Positions 46,499-55,882 of a stretch of DNA of 64,000 bases are shown one piece after another. The notes beneath the pieces are model-generated. The model saw nothing but the letters and a program-made list of their open reading frames with translations. It searched no databases and had not been told where the DNA came from. The stretch comes from Paenibacillus sp. 37 (GTDB lineage: Bacteria > Bacillota > Bacilli > Paenibacillales > Paenibacillaceae). The position numbers and the translations under genes are program-made. Location: NCBI RefSeq assembly GCF_008386395.1, contig NZ_CP043761.1, forward strand, positions 4,898,001-4,962,000. Reading direction: 5' to 3'. Every line of letters begins with the position of its first letter. Within the stretch, counting starts at the first letter, position 1.

Positions 46499-48019
46499 TT
46501 ATATGAGCGGTAGCCTGTCCGCCACTGTCCCACCCTGCCCAGGTGTAACTCTGTCAATGACTTGGCACAGTACACGAAGTCCTTCACACAAAAGCTCAAC
46601 ATTTGTTACGGTGAAGCAAATACGCAGACTTGGTGTATCCATCTCTCCTACATAACAGGCGGAACCCGGGAGGAAAGAGACCCCTGCAGCAAGTGACTGA
46701 TGATGCAACTCACGCATATCCAAGTTACTCGGAAGTTGGAGCCACAGATTGAGTCCTCCCTCTGGCAATCGCCATTGCATGCCCATAGTAGCATGCTCTT
46801 CCAGCACTTCAGATGCTGCGCACAAGCGAGAATACAATTCATCCCTCAATCGGGATACATAGACACCGTACTGATTCTGAATAAAAGATTGCAATGCCTT
46901 TTGTGTAAGCAGCGGACTCCCCAAATCCGCCGTAGATTTCGCAGCCACAAGCCGGGTCAATACACTTCCGTCTGCAATGGCGCAGGCTATACGGCAACCA
47001 GGAGACAGCACCTTGCTGAAGCTTTTGATATATACGACATGACCTGTCCCATCCATCGATTTAATGGATGCCGGAGGAGGGTCCCGAAAATAAAGATCTG
47101 CAAACGGATCATCCTCCAGAATGAGGCAGTGGTAGCTTTGCGCGAGATTCAAAAGCTGTGCTCGCCTTCTTGCACTCATCGTGATACCTGTTGGATTGTG
47201 ATAGGTCGGGATCGTATAGATCAGCTTGGGCGGATAGGTATCACATAACCGGGTCAACAGATCAATACGCATGCCTTCGTCATCCATCGGGACCGTAATG
47301 ATCTTCGCGCCTCTACTCGTAAATACATCAATAGCTCCGGTATAGCTTGGTGCCTCCATGTATACAACATCCCCAGGTCCGACAAAAGTCCGTGCCACAA
47401 GATCGATCCCCTGCTGAGCACCACTTGTAATTAACATGCGTTCAGGTGCAGCCTGTAGTCCACGCTCGGCAAAATGTTCGGCCAAGATCTGTCTAAGCTC
47501 ACGATCCCCCTGAAAAGATCCGTAAGCTGCCATACGCTCTGTATGATCAGAGGAGAGTCGGTAGGCGCTGTCGATAATCTCTCGTGTAGGCAACAGTTCA
47601 GGCTGAATCGCTGACATATGAAGTTCATACCGCACTTGAGGTGACGTATCAAAATGTCTCCAGAGCTGCGCTCGCGGTAAATAATCCACCAGTGCCATCT
47701 GCCAATTCCATGACGTACCGGATTCACTGTTGGCATTGTTTCGCTGCGTTCGGTCCACATCCTCCATCTGATCCACGTTCAATGTACCTCTCACATAACA
47801 ACCTTTCCCCTGGGAGCAGGTGATCAATTGAATCGCTTCAAGTTCAGCATACGCTTTGGATACAGTGACCAGGCTGACACCCAAATCCGCGGTCATTTTA
47901 CGAACAGATGGAAGTCGGGTTCCGGGTTCAATGAGTCCTGATCGGATGCGATCGGCAATCGTTAGCGCAATCTGCACGTACAATTTGGTACTGCTTCCCC
48001 GCTTTAATTCAATATGCAT
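46499..48019 (-). CDS. MocR-type regulator: GntR-family HTH fused to aminotransferase domain
   Basis: MocR proteins bind DNA through a winged helix and sense metabolites through a PLP-bound aminotransferase-like domain. The 506-residue protein has a GntR HTH at about residues 10-78 (LPSVRKMTADLGVSLVTVSKAYAEL). A linker and a fold-type I aminotransferase domain follow, with SGAQQGIDL, the PLP-Lys site YIKSFSKVLSPGCRIA, and CFTVTN. The ATG at 48019 has GGGGGA upstream. It is divergent from an aminotransferase at 48127, and shared repeats between them are likely operators. The ligand is unknown. Confidence 0.92.
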   Translation of the reverse strand: MHIELKRGSSTKLYVQIALTIADRIRSGLIEPGTRLPSVRKMTADLGVSLVTVSKAYAELEAIQLITCSQGKGCYVRGTLNVDQMEDVDRTQRNNANSESGTSWNWQMALVDYLPRAQLWRHFDTSPQVRYELHMSAIQPELLPTREIIDSAYRLSSDHTERMAAYGSFQGDRELRQILAEHFAERGLQAAPERMLITSGAQQGIDLVARTFVGPGDVVYMEAPSYTGAIDVFTSRGAKIITVPMDDEGMRIDLLTRLCDTYPPKLIYTIPTYHNPTGITMSARRRAQLLNLAQSYHCLILEDDPFADLYFRDPPPASIKSMDGTGHVVYIKSFSKVLSPGCRIACAIADGSVLTRLVAAKSTADLGSPLLTQKALQSFIQNQYGVYVSRLRDELYSRLCAASEVLEEHATMGMQWRLPEGGLNLWLQLPSNLDMRELHHQSLAAGVSFLPGSACYVGEMDTPSLRICFTVTNVELLCEGLRVLCQVIDRVTPGQGGTVADRLPLI

Positions 48020-48032
48020 ATGTGCTCCCCCA

Positions 48033-48103
48033 ACTGTTATGATCTTCATTTTACTGTTATAGTGTAGTCCGTCTATTATAGTTTATAATATCAGTATAAC
48101 AGT
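48033..48103. promoter_or_regulatory. Likely MocR operator repeats
   Basis: ACTGTTAT occurs at 48033-48040 and again at 48053-48060, 20 bp apart (two helical turns). The inverted copy TATAACAGT is at 48095-48103. All lie between the divergent regulator and the aminotransferase. A TATAAT at 48084-48089 may be the -10 of the aminotransferase gene, but no clear -35 is seen. Confidence 0.6.
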
Positions 48104-48126
48104 GAATAACAGGAGATGAGAATAAC

Positions 48127-49356
48127 ATGAGTATCCCTTGGTCCAAAATGGCACAAAACACCCCGTCCTCTGTCGTTCGCGACATGCTCCAGGCCGCTCA
48201 GGCACCTGGAATGATCTCACTAGCCGGTGGATTACCAGCCCAGACTTCATTCCCGCTGGAAGCCATCCGCGTTGCATATGAAAAAGTATTTATGAGCGGA
48301 GCAGCCGCTCTTCAATATGCGGAGACTGAGGGTTACCGTCCTCTTCGCGCCAAAATCGCTGAACGTCTTGAATCCAAGGGCATTCCCGCTTCACCCGATC
48401 ACATGCTTCTCACTACGGGTTCACAGCAATCCATTGACTTGGTTTGCCGCATCCTTCTCGACCCGGGTGACCGCGTATTGGTTGAATCACCAACCTACCT
48501 CGCTGCTCTGCAAGTCATTCATTCCTATCAGGCTGAATCTCACGGCGTAGCTTGTGATGATCACGGCATGTTGCCTGAATCTCTGGAGGAACAGCTCCAG
48601 TTGCATCGTCCAAAACTTGTCTATATTAATCCCACGTTCTCCAATCCTACGGGAAAAGTATGGTCACGAGAAAGAAGACAGCAGGCTGTGGATCTGTGCC
48701 GCAAGTACGGCGTACTTATTCTGGAAGATGATCCCTATGGTGAAATTCGGTTTAATCCGGAGCAATTGGATGTCCCTGCTCTCGCAGAACTGGATGCAGT
48801 ATCCTATGACGGCTCTTCCAATGTTATCTACACCAGTACATTCTCTAAAACGGTAGCACCTGGCCTTCGTACGGGATGGATTCTGGCCGCTCCCGATATT
48901 GTCAAAATGGCAGCACGAGCCAAACAAGGTGCCGACTTGCACTCCAGCAGCATTGACCAAAGAGCGCTTCATGCACTACTCGAATCTTTCGATCTGGATG
49001 CACATATCCGCCATATTTCAGAGGATTACGAAAAACGCATGAGAACACTGACTACTCTTATGGCAGCCAAAGCATGGGAAGGTATCTCGTGGAATTCACC
49101 ACAAGGTGGCATGTTCTTGTGGCTGCAATTGCCTGAAGGCATGCTTGCAAGCAATCTGTTCACTTACGGTATCCAGGAGAAAGTGTGCATTGTGCCAGGT
49201 GATTCTTTCTATGCAGGTACACCGGAGTTAAACCGCATGCGGATCAACTTTACTCATACGGACCCTGAGCTCCTTCCGGAAGCCGTGGAAAGAATGGATC
49301 GCGCCATCCAACGATGGCATGCTTCCTTAACATCGGACAGTGTTGTTACACTGTAA
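48127..49356 (+). CDS. PLP-dependent aminotransferase (class I fold, 2-aminoadipate/LysN-like)
   Basis: The 409-residue protein is a fold-type I aminotransferase. It has ISLAGGLPAQTSFP, TTGSQQSIDLVCRILLDPGD, NPTFSNPTGKVW, and the PLP lysine in YTSTFSKTVAPGLRTGWI near residue 245. It resembles LysN/2-aminoadipate and branched aromatic aminotransferases that are commonly partnered with MocR regulators. The substrate is not determined. RBS AGGAGATGAG precedes the ATG. A strong bidirectional terminator follows. Confidence 0.88.
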   Translation: MSIPWSKMAQNTPSSVVRDMLQAAQAPGMISLAGGLPAQTSFPLEAIRVAYEKVFMSGAAALQYAETEGYRPLRAKIAERLESKGIPASPDHMLLTTGSQQSIDLVCRILLDPGDRVLVESPTYLAALQVIHSYQAESHGVACDDHGMLPESLEEQLQLHRPKLVYINPTFSNPTGKVWSRERRQQAVDLCRKYGVLILEDDPYGEIRFNPEQLDVPALAELDAVSYDGSSNVIYTSTFSKTVAPGLRTGWILAAPDIVKMAARAKQGADLHSSSIDQRALHALLESFDLDAHIRHISEDYEKRMRTLTTLMAAKAWEGISWNSPQGGMFLWLQLPEGMLASNLFTYGIQEKVCIVPGDSFYAGTPELNRMRINFTHTDPELLPEAVERMDRAIQRWHASLTSDSVVTL

Positions 49357-49421
49357 TGAACTGTCATAAACGTTTGACTATTCCATTAGCGTATGAAGGT
49401 TAATAACTTGATATGAGAAAC

Positions 49422-49470
49422 AAAAATAAGGCGGCAGGCCCGAGAATCTCGGAACTGCCGCCTTATTTTT
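49422..49470. terminator. Bidirectional terminator between the aminotransferase gene and rnpB
   Basis: AAAATAAGGCGGCAG and CTGCCGCCTTATTTT form a 15-bp stem with a loop that itself contains CCGAGA/TCTCGG. T-runs on both strands fit use by both transcripts. Confidence 0.9.
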
Positions 49471-49607
49471 ATAGAACCTGCTATCAACAGGAGTTATGTT
49501 TTTTTAGATGTTCATGGGTCCTTTCTGATCAGTCAGGTCATCGGATGATTCATACGAGTTGTCCTCGACTGATAGATGGACTACATTGTGTTGTGTTGTT
49601 GTTGCAG

Positions 49608-50027
49608 TTAGGAAAGCTTACCGTAAGCCGGGTTCTGTGCTCTTCGTGGTTCATACGGGAACTACCCTCCCACCAGAAGCGACAATCATCTATCTAGGCC
49701 ATACATTGCTGCACAGCTCAAGCGACCAACCTAGACACACCTCGGGCTAAGGCTGCCTCCTCCGAAGAGGGGACTGTGTCCCATTAGGTCTTGCTCCAGA
49801 TGGGGTTTACCAGGAACGAAGTCACCAGCGTTCCTCGGGGTCTCTTACACCTCGGTTCCATCCTTGCCTGTGCCGGAAAATCCGGCCATCGGCGGTCCAT
49901 TTCTGTGGCACTATCCTTCAACTCGCGCTGACTGGACGTTATCCAGCATCCTGCCCTGTGGAGCCCGGACTTTCCTCTCGTGGCAACAAAGGCCACCAGC
50001 GATTGTCTGTCAAGCTTTCCGAACAAC
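49608..50027 (-). ncRNA. rnpB: RNase P RNA, class B (Bacillus type)
   Basis: RNase P RNA is the catalytic subunit that matures tRNA 5' ends. On the minus strand the universal motifs are present: GAGGAAAGTCCGGGCTC near the 5' end (top-strand 49966-49982 region) and AGAACCCGGCTTACG near the 3' end (just above 49620). The ends pair as GGAAAGCTT at 50012-50020 with AAGCTTTCC at 49611-49619 (helix P1). Length about 410 nt and the internal helices fit the low-GC Gram-positive B type. Exact ends are inferred from P1 and the promoter. Confidence 0.96.
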
Positions 50028-50034
50028 ATTACAT

Positions 50035-50063
50035 AGTATACAGGCATTTGAGTTCCCAGACAA
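50035..50063 (-). promoter_or_regulatory. SigA-type promoter of rnpB
   Basis: TTGTCT (50058-50063) and TATACT (50035-50040) are spaced by 17 bp, ending about 8 nt before the inferred 5' end of the RNA. Confidence 0.7.
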
Positions 50064-50100
50064 GCTTAATATTACTGGGAATCACACAGCAACTGTCTTT

Positions 50101-51216
50101 TTAGATAAACCGGAATACCTCCGTATTGACCTCTGAAGCTGTAACTTGCGTATCATATCGTTTTTCTTCCAAACGGGAACGAAGCCAATCGGCCGTTTTT
50201 GGTTTCATAATCTTCTCGGAATTATGTCCCGGGTCGATGATACACATACCTGCCATTAACGCATCATGAGCCGTGTGATAATCAATATCTCCGGTCACAA
50301 TAACATCCGCACCTTTGAAGCGGGCAGTGAGCGCATAACGGCTGCCAGATCCGCCAAGAACCGCTGCTTTTTTGATCTGCTTGTTCAGATCTCCTACTAC
50401 ACGGACATGAGGCACATTGAATTGGGTCTTCACGACCTCCACTAGCTCACCTAATGTCTTAGGCTCCCTAAGGGGTCCCAAGCGTCCCAGGCCGAGCGTA
50501 CGGCCTTTTAAATCCATGGCATAGAGGTCATAGGCCACTTCCTCATACGGATGAGCCTTAAGCATCGCCTGAACGACCTTACTTCTCAGACTTTGGGGTA
50601 CGATGGTCTCAATACGCATTTCTTCCACACGTTCCATCTGCCCTTGGGTACCGATAAACGGTTGAGTCCCTTCACCAGGTACAAATGTTCCTGTACCTTC
50701 CGTGTTAAAGCTGCACTTGTTGTATTGACCGATACTCCCCGCTCCGGCTTCCAGAATGGCCTGAAGAACCTGCTCATGATGGGTACGAGGCACAAAGACA
50801 GCCAGCTTGTACAGATGATCTGTGTGTACATCTTCCAGTGATTCTTTACTCTCGATGCCAAGTGCCTCGGCCATCCAGTCATTCATACCACCCTCGGCCA
50901 CATCCAGGTTTGTATGACTGATATAGACAGCAATATCATGCTTAATCAGCTTTTCATACAATTTACCCATAGGTGTATCTGTACTCAGTGACTTAACCGG
51001 ACGGAAAATGATCGCGTGATGAGCAATAATCAGGTTGGCTCCGACGCGAATCGCTTCGTCCACCACTTCATCCGTCACATCCAAAGCTACTAACACGTGA
51101 CTGATTTCTTTTTGCAAACTGCCGAGCTGGAGACCAATGCGGTCATCCGGTACAGCCAGATGTTTGGGAGCGAGTTGCTCCATCAGTTGAATTACAGTTT
51201 GACCTTTGGCAAACAT
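50101..51216 (-). CDS. yqfO: Nif3-like dinuclear metal-centre protein (YqfO)
   Basis: This family forms hexameric rings with a dinuclear metal site; the reaction is uncertain. The 371-residue protein has LIIAHHAIIF near residue 65 and DPGHNSEKIM near the C-terminus, which provide metal-binding His and Glu. A central insertion domain (about residues 130-230) is typical of the longer Bacillus type. It overlaps the trmK gene by 25 nt, giving the same pair as in B. subtilis (trmK-yqfO). Confidence 0.92.
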   Translation of the reverse strand: MFAKGQTVIQLMEQLAPKHLAVPDDRIGLQLGSLQKEISHVLVALDVTDEVVDEAIRVGANLIIAHHAIIFRPVKSLSTDTPMGKLYEKLIKHDIAVYISHTNLDVAEGGMNDWMAEALGIESKESLEDVHTDHLYKLAVFVPRTHHEQVLQAILEAGAGSIGQYNKCSFNTEGTGTFVPGEGTQPFIGTQGQMERVEEMRIETIVPQSLRSKVVQAMLKAHPYEEVAYDLYAMDLKGRTLGLGRLGPLREPKTLGELVEVVKTQFNVPHVRVVGDLNKQIKKAAVLGGSGSRYALTARFKGADVIVTGDIDYHTAHDALMAGMCIIDPGHNSEKIMKPKTADWLRSRLEEKRYDTQVTASEVNTEVFRFI

Positions 51217-51950
51217 GCCAAAACCTCCTTCAAGTTTGCGATAAGACGCTCTACCTCAGCCGCCTTGTCCCGGGAAGAATCCTGATCGGATTTGGAGATG
51301 GAGTTAACAACCCCCTGCAGTTTGACGATCTCATTTTCCCATTTGGAAAAAAATACATCCGTCGGTCGATCAACCAAATAAGGTCCCATCCGCAGCAGCA
51401 AATCTTCCGTCAATTCTGTCCCGCCTTGAAGCGGACGTGCACGATACACCTCTACATTGGCAATCGGGCTTACAGATTGTGGCATCGCCGTTATAATCTC
51501 ATAAATCTTGCCATCTTCTTCGAGCAACTGTTCTGCTACAACCACCCAGTGATGCTCCAGTAACCAGCGTCTGAGGATATCCTCACCCACATTTGGTTGC
51601 AAAATAAGTAACTGGACTCCTTCCAGTTTGGATATACCTCGGTCCAAAATAGAGGCAATCAAGGCGCCGCCCATGCCTGCGATGGTGATGACATCCACTT
51701 CACCCGCAGAGATCACATCAAGACCGTCTCCACGACGCACCGTGATTTTTTCTTTCAAGCCAGCATCGCTGACTTGTTTGCATGCAGCATCATAAGGGCC
51801 AGGATTGACTTCACCGGCTACTGCACTTGCAGCTTTCCCACTGCGGATTGCGGCTACTGGCAGCAACGCGTGGTCTGAACCGATATCAGCCATGCGGCTG
51901 CCATCGGGAATTTGATCATGTATTTGCTGTAATCGATTCGAAAGTTTCAT
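51192..51950 (-). CDS. trmK: tRNA (adenine22-N1)-methyltransferase TrmK
   Basis: TrmK methylates A22 of tRNA with SAM. The 252-residue protein begins MKLSNRLQQIHDQIPDGSRMADIGSDHALLP, whose GSDH loop is the SAM site. It continues with ITIAGMGGALI and the LQPNVGEDILRRWL region conserved in this family, and a helical C-terminal part. The ATG at 51950 with TAGGTG is used; the frame runs 28 codons further up. It overlaps yqfO. In B. subtilis cccA lies between sigA and trmK; here it is absent. Confidence 0.92.
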   Translation of the reverse strand: MKLSNRLQQIHDQIPDGSRMADIGSDHALLPVAAIRSGKAASAVAGEVNPGPYDAACKQVSDAGLKEKITVRRGDGLDVISAGEVDVITIAGMGGALIASILDRGISKLEGVQLLILQPNVGEDILRRWLLEHHWVVVAEQLLEEDGKIYEIITAMPQSVSPIANVEVYRARPLQGGTELTEDLLLRMGPYLVDRPTDVFFSKWENEIVKLQGVVNSISKSDQDSSRDKAAEVERLIANLKEVLACLPKVKL

Positions 51951-52072
51951 GAAGCACCTACACCATTCATTTAATTTATTGATTTGCATTGAACAAGGAA
52001 AAGCGATAAAATAAAATCCAATAAAACATTTCAAGGATGAATTTCCAAAACCAAGAAATCAAGACGTTTAAA

Positions 52073-52125
52073 TTAAAAATAAAGGAGACCCCGCCGCCGC
52101 TAAAGCGTCTTGCGGAAAGTCTCCC
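52073..52125 (-). terminator. Terminator of the dnaG-sigA transcript
   Basis: GGAGAC and GTCTCC close a large hairpin with GCGG/CCGC pairing inside, followed on the minus strand by TTTATTTTT. It is about 10 nt after the sigA stop. Confidence 0.82.
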
Positions 52126-52134
52126 ATAGTTCGA

Positions 52135-53274
52135 TTATTCGAGGAAATCCTTGAGTCGTTTACTACGACTCGGGTGACGCAACTTACGAAGAGCCTTGGC
52201 TTCGATCTGACGAATACGCTCACGCGTAACACCAAATACCTTGCCGACTTCCTCCAGCGTTCTCGTCCGTCCATCGTCCAGACCAAAACGTAGACGAAGC
52301 ACGTTCTCTTCACGTTCAGTCAATGTATCCAACACATCTTCGAGCTGTTCTTTCAGCAACTCATACGCAGCAGCATCCGCCGGAGCAAGTGCTTCCTGAT
52401 CCTCAATGAAGTCACCCAGATGGGAATCATCTTCCTCACCAATTGGTGTTTCCAGAGAAACCGGTTCCTGTGCAATCTTCGTAATTTCACGAACTTTCTC
52501 TACACTCAGATCCATCTCAGCAGCGATTTCTTCTGGTGTCGGTTCACGACCAAGTTCCTGCAACAGCTGACGGGATACCCGGATCAGCTTATTAATCGTC
52601 TCCACCATATGCACAGGGATACGAATTGTGCGCGCCTGGTCAGCAATAGCACGAGTGATCGCTTGGCGAATCCACCATGTTGCATACGTACTGAACTTGT
52701 ATCCTTTTTTGTGGTCGAACTTCTCAACCGCTTTGATCAGACCCATATTACCTTCCTGAATCAAATCAAGGAACAACATTCCACGTCCAACGTAACGCTT
52801 GGCGATACTGACAACGAGCCGTAAGTTAGCTTCAGCCAGACGACGCTTGGCTTCTTCATCCCCGTTCTCAATCCGTTTAGCCAGTTGTACTTCATCATCT
52901 GCCGACAACAGTGGCACACGACCAATTTCCTTGAGGTACATACGGACAGGGTCATTGATTTTGATACCTGGCGGCAAGCTCAGATCATCATCAAAGTGGA
53001 ATTCGTCCTCTCCCTCTCTGGTGTTGTTCTCGGAATCTTCACTAGGACGAAGTGTAACCTCTTCATTGTTTTCATTCACTACATCAATGCCCAGATCGCT
53101 CAGTTGCTCATAGAACTCATCCATTTGCTCTGCATCCTGCTCAAAAGGAGAGAGTTTCTCTATAATTTCCTTGTAATTCAGCGAAGCTCTTTTCTTACCT
53201 GATTCAATCAATTGATCTTTAACCTGATCCAGTGTCAATTCTGTTTCTAGTTCAGTATGCTGATCATTCGCCAT
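52135..53274 (-). CDS. sigA: Primary RNA polymerase sigma factor SigA (RpoD)
   Basis: SigA directs core RNA polymerase to housekeeping promoters. The 379-residue protein has region 1.1 (about 10-75), region 1.2 ([16 protein letters not shown]), region 2 ([26 protein letters not shown] and [17 protein letters not shown]), region 3, and region 4.2 with [28 protein letters not shown]. Length is close to that of B. subtilis SigA (371). It follows dnaG after 43 nt. Confidence 0.98.
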   Translation of the reverse strand: MANDQHTELETELTLDQVKDQLIESGKKRASLNYKEIIEKLSPFEQDAEQMDEFYEQLSDLGIDVVNENNEEVTLRPSEDSENNTREGEDEFHFDDDLSLPPGIKINDPVRMYLKEIGRVPLLSADDEVQLAKRIENGDEEAKRRLAEANLRLVVSIAKRYVGRGMLFLDLIQEGNMGLIKAVEKFDHKKGYKFSTYATWWIRQAITRAIADQARTIRIPVHMVETINKLIRVSRQLLQELGREPTPEEIAAEMDLSVEKVREITKIAQEPVSLETPIGEEDDSHLGDFIEDQEALAPADAAAYELLKEQLEDVLDTLTEREENVLRLRFGLDDGRTRTLEEVGKVFGVTRERIRQIEAKALRKLRHPSRSKRLKDFLE

Positions 53275-53317
53275 AATTCGACTCCCTCCTCCCTAGAAAC
53301 ATCTAATCATCAGACGT

Positions 53318-55138
53318 TCACTGTCTCTCTAGGGCAATCATTTCAATTGCAATCTGTGCCGCGCGTACAGAATCACCTGCCCGCTCTGCAGCAATCATTT
53401 CTTCTTTTTTCAAATCGTACTCTTTCTTACGCGGATGTTTCAGCACTTCTCTGATGCAATCATCGAGCATTTGAATACTCCATTCACCTGGACCATCCAT
53501 CATCGAGATCGAACTGACCGTTTTTTCCAGGCGATCGTCATGCAGTGAAGACATAAAACGGCTTGTATCCGACGGTTTGCCTTGCGCATAGTAGGCATAT
53601 AGATAAGCAGCAATAGCTGCATGATCATCCAAGTTAAAAGCTTCACCAAGATGCTCATTCACGTACTGGGCAGCCTCATCATCCTGCAACATCCAGGCGA
53701 TCAGTTTGCGTTCAGCTGCGTGGTAAGCCGGCAACAGATTGGGTGTAGGCACCTGCCTATTTTGTTGCCTACCATTATTCCACCTTTTCGGGTTATTATC
53801 CCCATACTGGAGGTTATTTTTCATCGCCTCCCGTTCTTCATTACACTCCTGCTTCAATGTTTCGAAGGATACGTCCACTTCTGCAGCCAGTTCACGAAGA
53901 TACACTTCCCTTTCTGTTGGAGAAGGTAAGGGTGCAATCAACTTTACTGCTTCTTTCGAATAGGCGATTTGTCCGCCACCCTCTAGCAGTATATGGTTTT
54001 TTTTTAAGTTTATAAGTTTAAATTTTGTAGTTGTCACGGCACCATCCACAATCTGGTTTCGGAACCGTTCACCACCATGCTTCCGGATAAAATCATCCGG
54101 GTCAAGTCCCTCGGGAATGAGAGCCACTTTGACCTGCAATCCAGCTTCCTCAAGAATAGGGAAGTTTTTGAGTGCAGCAGCCTGTCCTGCTCTGTCGCCG
54201 TCATAACATATGATGACTTCGTCGCACATCCCTTTGAGCATCAGTGCCTGATTCTCGGTTAGCGCAGTACCCATTGCCGCTACGCCATTCTGGATGTCCT
54301 GATCCCACGCGGAGATGACATCTCCATATCCCTCGAACAAAATGGCTTGTCTTTGTTTGCGAATTGCATTTTTGGCATGATGCAGATTATAGAGAACACG
54401 GCTTTTGTTAAATAACCGGGTTTCCGGTGAATTTAGATACTTCGGTTGCCCATCTCCCAATATGCGTCCTGCAAATGCAATCGGCTTACCGCTCCTGCCA
54501 TTAATCGGGAACATAATCCGGTCTCGGAATCGATCCACATATCCCTGACCTTCATTTCGCGGTGACAGAAGTCCACCCTTTTCCATCTCTTCGAGCGGAT
54601 AGTTACGTTTCTCAAGAAATTGTACCAGTGTGTCCCAACGATTTGGTGCAAAACCAATCTGGAACTGGTCAATCAACTTGTCGCCAAAACCTCTTGAGCG
54701 TAAATACTCCATGGCTGACTTGCCGTGCTCTGTATTTTTCAACAAAAAATGATACAGCTTCGCGGTAAGCTCATAAGCCTCCAACAGACGTTCCGTCTCC
54801 GGATTCACATGAGCAGATTCACGCCCTTGCCAGTCCCCCATAGAGATGTGACTTTCTTCCGCCATCGTTTTGACAGCCTCGGGAAAGGATAACCCTTCGA
54901 TTTCCATCCTGAATTTGATGGCATTTCCACCCGTGCCGCAACCGTAGCAGTAGAAAATTTGTTTCTCAGGTGTAACGGTGAACGAAGGCGTCTTCTCGGA
55001 ATGAAAAGGACAGAGGCCTTTCATATACTTCCCCTGTTTGGTCAGATGCACAAATCGGCTCACCGTATCGACAATATCATTCTGCTGTAACACCGATTCA
55101 ATAATACTTTCGGGTATACCGCCTTGTCCGGTACTCAT
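53318..55138 (-). CDS. dnaG: DNA primase DnaG
   Basis: DnaG makes RNA primers for replication. The 606-residue protein has the N-terminal CHC2 zinc site (CPFH...FYCYGCGTGGNAI, about residues 40-66) and the RNAP/TOPRIM core with LFEGYGDVISAWDQ and CYDGDRAGQAA near residues 265-320. A C-terminal helicase-interaction region of low conservation follows. A run of nine A in the coding strand (top 53997-54005) sits inside the codons for LKKN near residue 378 and could cause slippage. The yqxD-dnaG-sigA order is as in B. subtilis. Confidence 0.97.
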   Translation of the reverse strand: MSTGQGGIPESIIESVLQQNDIVDTVSRFVHLTKQGKYMKGLCPFHSEKTPSFTVTPEKQIFYCYGCGTGGNAIKFRMEIEGLSFPEAVKTMAEESHISMGDWQGRESAHVNPETERLLEAYELTAKLYHFLLKNTEHGKSAMEYLRSRGFGDKLIDQFQIGFAPNRWDTLVQFLEKRNYPLEEMEKGGLLSPRNEGQGYVDRFRDRIMFPINGRSGKPIAFAGRILGDGQPKYLNSPETRLFNKSRVLYNLHHAKNAIRKQRQAILFEGYGDVISAWDQDIQNGVAAMGTALTENQALMLKGMCDEVIICYDGDRAGQAAALKNFPILEEAGLQVKVALIPEGLDPDDFIRKHGGERFRNQIVDGAVTTTKFKLINLKKNHILLEGGGQIAYSKEAVKLIAPLPSPTEREVYLRELAAEVDVSFETLKQECNEEREAMKNNLQYGDNNPKRWNNGRQQNRQVPTPNLLPAYHAAERKLIAWMLQDDEAAQYVNEHLGEAFNLDDHAAIAAYLYAYYAQGKPSDTSRFMSSLHDDRLEKTVSSISMMDGPGEWSIQMLDDCIREVLKHPRKKEYDLKKEEMIAAERAGDSVRAAQIAIEMIALERQ

Positions 55139-55185
55139 CTCTGGCCACCTTCATCTCTTCAACACGTAAATATAATTCGATAAAC

Positions 55186-55674
55186 TTACACATTCTCCTG
55201 CAAATCTTTTAAAAGTTTTGTCAGTTTATGTTGAAACATTTCTCGATCCTGCTCTGTGAAAGGCTTTGGGCCTTTCCCATAATGACCTCTTTTTCGTGCT
55301 TTGGCCGCAGTATGACGAGAATCCAACATGAAATCAATGTCACGATCGTTGAACTCACGACCACGAAAGGACAAAACATAACAACGTTTGCCAAGCGCAA
55401 GTGCCGCAAGTCCATAGTCCTGAGTGATAACCACATCATATGGCTTAATATGATTAGCAATATACAGGTCTGCGCTCTGATCACTGCGATCCACTTGCAC
55501 GTTTCGTACCCCTTCTCCTCCTTGAAGCAAATGATCAAATGAAGAGACTAACAATACGGGGATGTTGAAAAGGCGAGCGGTTTGCGCAATCTCGGTTTTG
55601 ACCGGGCAAGCATCACCATCCACAACAATGTGGCGTATATTTAACTCACTCAAACCCAGACCACCCGGTTTCAT
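55186..55674 (-). CDS. yqxD: YaiI/YqxD family protein (DUF188, PIN-like)
   Basis: The 162-residue protein has the N-terminal VVDGDACPVK, the DRSDQSADLYI segment, and TQDYGLAALALGKRC, all conserved in the UPF0178 family. The conserved acidic residues suggest a PIN-like nuclease fold, but activity is unproven. It precedes dnaG as in B. subtilis. The frame is followed by a 208-bp gap, where B. subtilis carries ppsR and ccpN. Confidence 0.9.
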   Translation of the reverse strand: MKPGGLGLSELNIRHIVVDGDACPVKTEIAQTARLFNIPVLLVSSFDHLLQGGEGVRNVQVDRSDQSADLYIANHIKPYDVVITQDYGLAALALGKRCYVLSFRGREFNDRDIDFMLDSRHTAAKARKRGHYGKGPKPFTEQDREMFQHKLTKLLKDLQENV

Positions 55675-55750
55675 AAAATAGCTGCATATTGTTATATACG
55701 ACCCCGGCCAGGCAAAATCCTTCTGCCGGAACGAGGGAAATCAAAGGCTA

Positions 55751-55801
55751 AAATACGGAGCGGTTGTCAAAAATACATTTCACAACCCGTTCCGTATATT
55801 T
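55751..55801 (-). terminator. Terminator of the glyQ-glyS operon
   Basis: AAATACGGA-CGGTTGT pairs with ACAACCCG-TCCGTATATTT; on the minus strand the stem is followed by ATTTTAG. It is about 80 nt after the glyS stop. Confidence 0.72.
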
Positions 55802-55882
55802 ATACCCTCATATATCCTTCTTTAATACTGAATTTTAGCTTTGCGCCAAGTCTGTGGAAAAGGACTCATGAAATATGTCCAA

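Noticed and set aside
46218..46655. Plus-strand frame opposite the CotD-like gene
   Set aside because: No ribosome site; the minus-strand gene has the coat-protein composition and an RBS.
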